From the NCBI GenBank assembly GCA_028565635.1, contig JAOXYB010026035.1, positions 1 to 15,832 on the forward strand: DNA of 15,832 bases. Direction: 5' to 3'. Below the pieces are notes generated by a model that was not told the origin of the DNA, searched no databases, and worked only from the letters and a program-made list of their open reading frames with translations. This document shows, piece by piece, positions 8,826-15,832 of the stretch. How positions within the stretch are numbered: position 1 is the stretch's first letter; each line of letters begins with the position of its first letter. The stretch is from Phoronis ovalis. Taxonomy: Eukaryota; Phoronida; Phoronidae. The translations under genes and the position numbers were made by a program.

Positions 8826-9506
8826 GCATTTAGGTAGGCATTCTATATTTACAGCATAACCTAATTATAACAAATATGGACACAAGAATACTTGTATTTA
8901 TAAACATGCAACTGTATGATAAAATACACATTCTATGTACTAAATCTAAAGAGCTGTATGAATCAAATCCAGTTTCCATGTACATAATTAAATCAATCCC
9001 TGAGATGGTAACATAACAGTGATCGCTGTTTCCAAGGGAAGCTGAGATAACCAAAAAATTGTTAATATCAGTCTTTACTTATTACGATAGATTAAATTTT
9101 GTTTTTTAATGATTCTTTTATTTTCAGTATCTACATCTAGACACTGTGAAAGAATGTTTTATTTTTCAAGTATAGACAGTAACTAAGCTAGTTAACATAA
9201 GCAATGCTATAAAAGTAAATGCAAGATTAAATACAGTTTTCGATTAGTGGCTAAATAGCTGAATCGCTCTACCTTATGTTTCAGAAATATCTACACCCAG
9301 CTGTCTGACAAAAAGCAAATGAAGCTGCAAGAATATTTCATGGGGTGCGTATTGTTAAAAAAATATTTCACTGTCTCACGAAACTAGAATTTAGCATAAG
9401 AAACTATCAAACATTCTGCTACACGACCTATATATTCTGAGTGTACAAACCATGCTTAATATGCATGCTTTTTCATCTAAAACACTATTAATTAACTGAT
9501 CATTAA
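8826..9506 (-). other. CS 3' UTR and flanking DNA
   Basis: Sequence downstream of the CS stop on the minus strand. No protein family is recognisable in the open frame at 8830-9054. It contains two minus-strand AATAAA hexamers about 345-390 bases after the stop, so the region to about 9100 is probably CS 3' UTR. Confidence 0.55.
9158..9163 (-). promoter_or_regulatory. Candidate poly(A) signal AATAAA for CS
   Basis: TTTATT on the + strand is AATAAA on the CS sense strand, about 345 bases after the CS stop. A second AATAAA follows at 9117-9122. The pair makes this the likeliest CS 3' end, unconfirmed by transcript data. Confidence 0.4.
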
Positions 9507-9668
9507 TTACTTGGATACTAATTTCATAAGTCCATCTGTACTCATTGATTTTGGTCGTTCAAGTGGAAGTCCTAAGGCACGGTCCCATGTTAGCGACGCA
9601 AGGACACCCAAGGCTCGAGACACACCAAACAAAACTGTGTAGTAGGACATCTCAGTCATTCCGTAGTA
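9507..9668 (-). CDS. CS: CS terminal coding exon
   Basis: Acceptor ttttgcag; 53 codons and TAA at 9509-9507 (residues 400-452). [16 protein letters not shown] holds Arg417 and [14 protein letters not shown] holds Arg437, both carboxylate-binding arginines of the family. The C-terminus KLVSK is a few residues shorter than in vertebrates. Confidence 0.97.
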   Translation of the reverse strand, partial: YYGMTEMSYYTVLFGVSRALGVLASLTWDRALGLPLERPKSMSTDGLMKLVSK

Positions 9669-12600
9669 CTGCAAAAACAGTCATAAGAAGGATGCTTTTG
9701 TAAGTAAACAAGTAGAACATGCAAAATATTGGAAGATCAAGGAATTTTTGAAGAGTGGATTAATTTTAGTTATTGTCGGGGAAATTGTCTTTGGGTTGAT
9801 AATTTATTTTTACTGGAAGGGTAATATGTTTCGGCCACATGTTATACTGTAATGTATTTTCTGAAGGATCCATATCACAAAATTTTGCTAGATATCAAAG
9901 GTTTATATACTAAACCACTATATGGTTAGCTGTCAATCAAATGTACAGAAATGTATCATTGAGATTTGAACTTAATGAAACATTGCGAGTTAGCCACTGA
10001 GATATATTCCTTGAGAGAATCACAAGTTTGTTACCTACCTGCAATAACACTCCACTGTGAGCATCTACATTTGGCCAAGGGTTCTTAGCTTTACCGTGGG
10101 CTAACAATACATCAGGTACGACCTTATACAGCTGAGAAACTAGTTTAAACATTGGATCATTCGGTAGATGTTTCAAAGCAAATTCTCGCTGACACATGTA
10201 TCTGGGGTCAGTTTTACGCAGAACAGCATGACCATAACCTGGTACAACCTGCACAGTCAAACAGCACAGTCAACACCAATAAATACTAACAAGCCTTCAA
10301 ACAGCACAGTCAACACAAAACAAGTAAATACTAAACAATGCTGAAAAATGATACATTCTCTTATGATGTAGTATGATACACCTTGCAATAAATAATGCAG
10401 ATTTTAAATAATATTTTCAATTAGTAAAAAGCCAAACAAGAAAAATGGCAGTCACAAAAAATTGAAATACTGAAGTCCTGAAATATCATATTAATTTGCA
10501 ATATCTATGTCAATAAGTTCTTTTAAAATTACATCATAGTAGTCAGCAGCAAGGTTGTGGCTAAAAATGCATGTATCAGTTTCTTTGGCATACCTGTCCA
10601 GATTTGAGAGTATTCCAGATAAAATCTTTCAGTTGATCATCACTGACCTCTCCACCCAATTGTTCTTGTAGTTTAGTAACCCACATAAGAACCTCCTGTA
10701 AGACAGATTAACATTCGGCATTATATTCTACATGAAATTGGTTTCCAACACGAATGCTGAATAATGTAATTCAGGTACATGTAGTTTAAACATCCTTGTG
10801 GAGATAATGTGTTCGTCATTGAAGCTATCAACAATCTGATACAGTTTCCAGCAGCAGACTAAGCCCTAGAAGGCCAAAAAAATAATCCAATGTTTCACAC
10901 TTTAAGAATAAATCTAGCTTTATTGTTTACCTGGTTGGCCAAGCCATGGAGAGGACCAGCCAAACCATTCATACCAGCAGCAAAACTGAGATAAGGATCG
11001 GAAAGAGCACTACCCACCAGATGGCATGTATGAGCACTGACATTGCCTCCTTCATGATCACTAGAAAACAAAACAAATCTCGATGTAAATATTACCTATT
11101 GGCGACCACATTTTTAAACTGCAAAGTTTGTTGGCACTTAGTGCACACATTTTTTTAGCTCATGACTAAACTAGCACAAACCATTACAGTTCAAAGTGGT
11201 AATATGGGACAACTAGAGTTTGGTAAGGTTGGCTTAAACATTGCTGAAAATTATTTTACTTTATTATTTCAGTCACTATTAGTTTTCCTTGAGTTACGCT
11301 ATTTCTTTGATTTTCACTCATGGAACCTTAGCAACACACTGGCCACATATCTACTCAGCATATACTAATTAATATAATAACTAGATATAATTTCGACTGG
11401 CTTTTATATGGCACATAGCAATGCCAAGAATATTTACCTGTGAATGGTTAGATAAAGACGCAGGAGCTCAGTGAATTCTGGGTTTTCATAACCTAACATA
11501 TCAGAAAAATTATATGACCAATCTTTGTTTGGGTTAATAGCACCGACACTTGTACCCTCTCGATATAAGTTACGGTAAATAATAGCAGCAACAGTGGGCA
11601 GCTTGGCAATCAAATCCATCGAGTCTTCATAAGTGTGCTACAATAATGGAATAAATTAAATATATGAATGTACGTACCACATTTATACAAGGATATTAGT
11701 TTTTTAATTTATTGAACATTGTATTAGGTGTAATATCAGTCTTATGCTACACAGGTTACCATAATAACAATGATGATCACATGCTAATTTCGTAAATCAT
11801 ATAGCATACTATTTACTGTTATGAATTTCTAGAATGGTAACTAGGCAGAAATAGATTGTTAAACAAATTAAAATACAAAATCTCCATAAAATATTATACA
11901 GTATCTTGTTATTGACACAATAAGCTTATATATAATGATAGTTTTCCTACCTCCCAGTAGGTGGACTTGTGAACTCCTTGACTGTACGCTTGAGCAAATT
12001 TACTTTCACTATTCAAAGCAGAAATAGCTGCACTAAATTGTGACATCGGGTGGAGTTTATCGGGAAAGTTATTGAGCATAGTCACAACATGAGATGGCAA
12101 ATCAGCTCTGTTTGCCCACTCCTAGAAGATAAAAAAAATTATTCTGTTAGATAATACATTAGCTGCAACAGATATTTCAGGGGAGACTTCATAATGTACC
12201 TGACACACAAATTAACATTATGCAAAATGATGTTAAACAGCTTGTAAAAACAAACAAACTTTCTACTGTAATAACAAATCAACTTTTAACAGACATTTGA
12301 ATGATCAGTTTATTTTTTTCTCTAATAATAAATTCATGGCTGAACCTTTGAAATAGCATCTACTTGGTCCTTTGTAGGGAGATCTCCCGTCATCAACAAC
12401 CAAAACAATCCTTCAGGTAAAGGTTCTGCCCCACCCTCAACATGAGGCAGTTTCTCCTGGCATTCTGGTATATTGTATCCACGGAAACGAATTCCTTCAT
12501 CGGGATCCAGAACCGACGTCTCTGTTACAAGACCTTTCATACTTCTCATACCACCATACATCTATAATGAATCAAGAGGAATGCATGGAAATCAAAATTA

Positions 12601-13581
12601 TATTTTATTATTACACCTTCTGAAACCAGTGAGAAGTGAGAAGTAAAATTTTTTGTTTGCAGTAAAATGTGCACCTACCATGTCAACTGTGATTTCACCA
12701 ACTTTTGCCGTGCCATGCTCCTTGCGAAATGCCACAACACGCTTTTGTTCTTGTGGGATTTTGTCAGCTAAAATATCTTTCAAGTTCTGAAAAATCAGTA
12801 CACAGTTCATTCAATTTAATAATCATACCTTATGTCATAACAAATGATTGAAACCAATCTGGCTAATGACTTTTAGTTGTCCAGTATTTCACTTTCAGAT
12901 GAAGCATATAAATATATCAAAGGATGAAACTTTGTGTGAAGAAAATAGGAATTTCTATTTCTTCACAGAAGTATTATGGATTGATTGAAACACATTCAAG
13001 TAATTTGATTATCGGTAATGATTTTACAATCAAAACCACCCAACTAAGATATTAATTTATTGAGGGGTTTATATAGCAAATCAACATTTTTTTACATGTC
13101 CTTATATAAACAATTTGCTGTGTGGAGCTTGGAAGGCCATATCTGTTCCCCATTCACCACAGTCATGCAGCCATGAATGAGGCAAAACTTTATCTGCCTA
13201 ATGAAATTTGAGAAAAAAGATATTTTTCTTGCTCAAATAAATCATTTGGCAGCCTTGTTTTGCCTTGCCTTGCCACACAGGTCTGTGAATGCTTCCAATT
13301 TGCATTAGCATTGATTCATGCCAGGATTAACAAAATTGAAATTAATCTGGTTGAGTGCCCTAGAACCTATTATACAAATAAGATTAACTAAGTAATAAAA
13401 TGCTAGATTAAGCTCCACAGACTTGTATCACTCTATGTTTTCTTTTTGAAGCTGATAATATACCATATTATATGGCTGCACATACATTTGATACGTTTTG
13501 TAATAAAAGTAATATACTTACGGTGGATGCCGATACAAATCTGTTCTGTACCGTCCTGCTGAATGCAGGAGCAATAAACGA
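9507..13581 (-). CDS. CS: Mitochondrial citrate synthase, nine coding exons (initiator exon not seen)
   Basis: Condenses acetyl-CoA with oxaloacetate to citrate, the first TCA-cycle step, in the mitochondrial matrix. Nine minus-strand exons (13581-13522, 12786-12679, 12561-12346, 12121-11951, 11637-11438, 11060-10931, 10695-10594, 10248-10039, 9668-9507) join in a consistent frame into 452 residues plus TAA. Numbering is offset by exactly 16 from mature pig enzyme, with no gap at the checked sites: catalytic His274, His320 and Asp375 fall at 290 (GPLHGLANQ), 336 (PGYGHAVLR) and 391 (NVDAHSG). Arg329, Arg401 and Arg421 equivalents are 345, 417 and 437; His238 is 254. Lys384 corresponds to human Lys395, the CSKMT methylation site. 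The first visible exon encodes presequence-like [20 protein letters not shown]; the ATG lies in an upstream exon not recognised here. Numbering comparisons are from memory. Confidence 0.97.
9669..10038 (-). other. CS last intron
   Basis: A 370-base intron, AT-rich, with no further signal seen. Confidence 0.85.
10039..10248 (-). CDS. CS: CS window exon 8, His320 and Asp375 equivalents
   Basis: Acceptor ctgtgcag, donor gtaggt; 70 codons (residues 330-399). [16 protein letters not shown] holds catalytic His336 and substrate-binding Arg345, and NVDAHSG holds catalytic Asp391. Lys384 in KAKNPWP is the conserved methyl-acceptor lysine. A short direct repeat abuts the acceptor. Confidence 0.97.
10249..10593 (-). 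other. CS intron with short direct repeat
   Basis: A 345-base intron. Its 3' end on the sense strand carries the duplicated motif described separately; the rest is AT-rich without other signal. Confidence 0.85.
10257..10316. repeat. 20-bp direct repeat beside a CS acceptor
   Basis: TCAAACAGCACAGTCAACAC occurs at 10257-10276 and 10297-10316, period 40, each followed by a related AAATACTAA tract. The core GCACAGTCAA also forms the acceptor itself at 10251-10260, making a third partial copy. Confidence 0.9.
10594..10695 (-). CDS. CS: CS window exon 7
   Basis: Acceptor cttacag, donor gtatgc; 34 codons (residues 296-329), [15 protein letters not shown] to [11 protein letters not shown] helical, moderately conserved linker between the two catalytic-His exons. 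Confidence 0.95.
10931..11060 (-). CDS. CS: CS window exon 6, His274 and His238 equivalents
   Basis: Acceptor ttctag, donor gtaaac; one base completes Ser252, then 43 codons (residues 253-295). [11 protein letters not shown] holds His254, and [12 protein letters not shown] holds the catalytic His290. Confidence 0.97.
11061..11437 (-). other. CS intron
   Basis: A 377-base intron. Plus-strand open frames over it (10946-11158 and 11162-11368) are antisense or intronic chance frames. Confidence 0.85.
11438..11637 (-). CDS. CS: CS window exon 5
   Basis: Acceptor ttgtag, donor gtaaat; 66 codons plus two bases of Ser (residues 186-252). It contains [29 protein letters not shown] and LRLYLTIH. Confidence 0.96.
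11638..11950 (-). other. CS intron
   Basis: A 313-base AT-rich intron; nothing else was seen. Confidence 0.85.
11951..12121 (-). CDS. CS: CS window exon 4
   Basis: Acceptor ttctag, donor gtagga; 57 codons (residues 129-185). It contains [29 protein letters not shown] and TYWE. Confidence 0.96.
12346..12561 (-). CDS. CS: CS window exon 3
   Basis: Acceptor attatag, donor gttcag (weak); 72 codons (residues 57-128). [10 protein letters not shown] carries Arg62, the Arg46 equivalent implicated in CoA binding; [14 protein letters not shown] and [10 protein letters not shown] follow. The donor is placed by the conserved SK|EW junction; read-through would meet TGA after three codons. Confidence 0.94.
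12679..12786 (-). CDS. CS: CS window exon 2
   Basis: Acceptor tttttcag, donor gtaggt; 36 codons (residues 21-56), [20 protein letters not shown] to GEITVDM. This is the start of the mature enzyme. Confidence 0.95.
12787..13521 (-). other. CS intron containing a hairpin
   Basis: A 735-base intron between the presequence exon and the first exon of the mature protein. Its main feature is the imperfect inverted repeat at 13180-13265; no coding signal was seen. Confidence 0.8.
13180..13265. repeat. Imperfect 86-bp inverted repeat (hairpin)
   Basis: The left arm 13180-13212 and right arm 13232-13265 pair over four blocks: AGGCAAAAC with GTTTTGCCT, CTGCC with GGCAG, AATGA with TCATT, and ATTTGAG with CTCAAAT. 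About 26 of roughly 34 positions pair, interrupted by small internal loops. The 19-base spacer (AAAAAAGATATTTTTCTTG) is itself partly self-complementary. An ATTCAC at 13152 and GTGAAT at 13284 may extend the symmetry. Confidence 0.75.
13522..13581 (-). CDS. CS: CS window exon 1, mitochondrial presequence
   Basis: Sense-strand acceptor tttttcag, donor gtaagt; 20 codons: [20 protein letters not shown]. It is Arg-, Ser- and Ala-rich with no acidic residue, as expected for the end of a matrix-targeting presequence just before the mature NLKDIL start. A TGA lies in frame shortly upstream of the acceptor with no ATG between, so the start codon must be in another exon. Confidence 0.88.
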
Positions 13582-15733
13582 CTGAAAAACAAAAAAATGT
13601 CAGTAATCTACAGAAATGACTTCTTGGCAATCCTTCATTTTAGGAGTTGAAGATCCCGCAGTATTGAGGTAAATGTTTATTGCTGACTAGTGACAAAAAC
13701 TATGCTATACAGATTAATCCATGATGAAGGATTGGAAAAAGATTAATTTATTTGTCCAAGTCCACATATTTTTAGATGGACCCCAAGGAACATCTATACA
13801 TGACCGATCTCAGTCACTCGTCAGTTTTCAAGTGATGCCACCATGTGGTCTTACAATTTTTAAAAAAGAACCAGGTCACAGTTTTATAAACTAGCATTAA
13901 ACATATCAAATATCGTAACAAAATATGCGGTTCATTTGGCTGCGTGAATTCATAACGACATTTAACTCATTCCTACTGATATCAGGTTCCCTCCGTCAGT
14001 ATAAGAAAGTACTACAGAACAGTCAAATATATCTATTCACTTCCAAACAATTCTAATTCTGCTTTTTACTTCATTCCTTCAGCCTAGATTAGAAGCCCCA
14101 TTTTGCAATCTTTAATATAAATACTACATTGCTGTACCCTCATATTGACAGGAAAAATCAATGAGAAATCGGATTTTCATACAATACATGATTTCTTGCA
14201 TTGTAAAGCATTTTATAAATTTTCTTGGAGTGTACAGAAACAGTGAAACATTTTTTTTTTACATTCAAAATTCTGAAATATAGTTAAAATCGCTTTTAAC
14301 TGTAGTGTCCTGTAGCCTATAATGCTAACATTGTATTACATAAAACATTTTTAGTAAAACCAGTTTATAATAAATTCTGTTTGAATTCCACAAAAAAATT
14401 TAAAACTGTAAAACGTTTCCATAATATCAACATTTAAATTTTGTTTGTGAAGTATTCTGATACGGTCTCATGAATGGACCACTTTGAATAAATCAAATAT
14501 TCCACAAAATATGATTACCCAGGTTCTCATAAGCAGTGTTGCGTTAGTGGTGACTTCTATTTTTCTCGTTTTTATTAAGTACTTTTGCTCTTGTGACTTC
14601 TCAATCCTGTACTCTATATACCTCACGTCACTTATAAAGCTATCACAAGTAAATCAATGAAGCCTTATACCACTACCAGCACGAGTATAACACGACCACA
14701 TCATTATTATAATTATGTATTTCCATTGTGGTCTCTAAGATTTATGAATTACACTCCAAGATTCTTATTTGAACAGACTAGAGATCCGCCACCTATATTC
14801 ATGTACTACCAGTAACAAATTCTTTAATTTATATATTCCATCGTTATGAAACAGCATGAATTACTCCATATATTGTTTAATCCATATATATATATGTTGT
14901 TTTATCCTCTTAGCCACTACCAAGTGTCTGTTTGGGAAGCATAAAGTGAATATAACATGGGTATTTTACAAAGTTAACTAGATTTATTGCTAAGGATTAG
15001 CATCAAGCAGTTTGATAAGGAAAACATATAATGTGTTTACTAATTTACAGAATTTGTACACTGATTTTTGATTAATTTACCATAAGAAACTTTCAGTCTA
15101 GTTATAGCATCAGAACCCAATAAATTTTGAAAATGGGAATTAAACAGATGGTGCCACTTTTAATATAATATATTTCTAGGAGGGAGCATAGTTTACAATA
15201 TGTACGAAATTTCAAGTTCACTTTAAATCTTATGGCATAGAGAAGATTAAAGTAATGCATGAGGAGTCCTAATTAAATAAAAGGAAACCTGCATAAAAAA
15301 ATCAATAGCTAACACAACATTTAAGTTAAATAAATAGTTATTATTTTACACAACTATCTCTACTGTGAGAACCTCTTATGGTCTGCGTAATAAATTAAAT
15401 TCAACCCCAGAATACAACGAATTCACTTATTCTTTATTATTAGCTACCAGGATAAGGATTCAAAGCAGAGCAATTTATATACAAAGTAAAAAACCAAATT
15501 TACATTTTTGTTAATCTAATTATTTATAATACAAATAGAAAAATAACTTAATATATTTTGTATATTTGTCTTTCAAAATCCTCTATATATTTGAACAACA
15601 CTTTTCTAAGAGCTGATAAAGAATAAGCAGGCATTTGCATTTTTTATCAAGTGCAGCAAGATGTGCCTCTGAAACAAGATATGTATCGTCTCATATCAGA
15701 AGACAATAGGCCCATTCAGACTTACGACTTAGA
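13582..15733 (-). other. CS first intron or upstream DNA, no exon seen
   Basis: About 2.2 kb of AT-rich DNA upstream of the CS presequence exon. Donor-like sites near 13797, 14625 and 15720 were checked for a phase-0 initiator exon. Each has an in-frame stop, or no ATG, immediately before it. No other gene, RNA gene or promoter signature was recognised. Confidence 0.5.
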
Positions 15734-15832
15734 GCGCTTCACAACAGAGCGCTTCATAATAATGCGCTTCAGCCTCTAGTGTGTACGCGATTAATTCGCT
15801 TCAAGAGCATTAAAATAAAGCGCATCAAGCAA
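15734..15832. repeat. GCGCTTCA repeat cluster at window edge
   Basis: GCGCTTCA occurs at 15734, 15749 and 15764 with exact 15-base spacing, followed by TCGCTTCA at 15796 and GCGCATCA at 15820. The cluster is richer in GC and CpG than its neighbourhood and follows GGCCCATTCAGACTTAC at 15709-15725. It resembles the end of a DNA transposon with subterminal repeats, but it is cut by the window edge, so its type is unresolved. Confidence 0.6.

Noticed and set aside
9243-9282. tRNA A-box-like GGTAGAGC on the minus strand
   Set aside because: No matching B box (GGTTCGAANCC) or cloverleaf stems nearby, so neither a tRNA gene nor a clear SINE head.
9485-9509. AT palindrome (TTAATTAACTGATCATTAATTA) just after the CS stop as a terminator or regulatory hairpin
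   Set aside because: Imperfect and made almost wholly of A/T; RNA polymerase II genes do not use such terminators.
13433-13630. Minus-strand 65-codon frame over the CS presequence exon
   Set aside because: It is in a different frame from the exon that joins correctly to NLKDIL, and it crosses both splice sites.
13628-13734. CAATCCTTCAT and its reverse complement 85 bases apart
   Set aside because: Only 11 bases match, with no extension on either side; expected by chance at this scale.
14282-14301. AGTTAAAA / TTTTAACT hairpin with a 4-base loop
   Set aside because: Eight A/T-rich pairs in AT-rich DNA; no associated gene or repeat.
15700-15780. CS first exon ending at the gtaagt donor near 15720 on the minus strand
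   Set aside because: The codon before the last one in the required phase is TAA, so it cannot supply the coding start.

Overview
This is animal nuclear DNA: AT-rich, with short exons bounded by GT..AG introns. It holds parts of two conserved metazoan housekeeping genes facing each other tail to tail. On the + strand are the last nine coding exons of MINDY3 (formerly FAM188A/CARP), a K48-ubiquitin-chain deubiquitinase. On the - strand are nine coding exons of mitochondrial citrate synthase (CS). Both proteins resemble their vertebrate counterparts closely but are clearly diverged, which points to an invertebrate. The sequence does not fix the phylum. The octamer TACATGTA recurs (4467, 4955, 7698, 10776), which would suit a mollusc or another marine invertebrate, but that is a weak hint.

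Layout. Positions 1-996 are MINDY3 intron or upstream DNA with no exon seen. MINDY3 coding exons run from 997 to the stop at 5696-5698, and about 80 N-terminal residues, including the catalytic Cys region, lie left of the window. Positions 5699-9506 separate the two stop codons. This stretch holds the 3' UTRs, a 475-bp terminal-inverted-repeat transposon (MITE-like) with a perfect 8-bp target duplication (7081-7555), and a 41-bp minisatellite (8604-8825). CS exons run right to left from 13581 to the stop at 9507-9509. The initiator exon of CS is not seen; the first exon visible encodes the distal part of the mitochondrial presequence. Positions 13582-15832 are CS first intron or upstream DNA with no recognisable exon, ending in a GCGCTTCA repeat cluster cut by the window edge.

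The two genes share no pathway: CS catalyses the first step of the TCA cycle in the mitochondrial matrix, and MINDY3 trims ubiquitin chains. Their pairing is probably positional, with a shared 3' intergenic region.

I found no convincing new biological system. The most interesting items are structural: the MITE with its internal repeats and E-box palindrome, a perfect 20-bp-arm inverted repeat inside an intronic minisatellite, a long imperfect hairpin in a CS intron, and the repeat cluster at the right edge. No tRNA, rRNA, CRISPR array or prokaryotic feature was seen.
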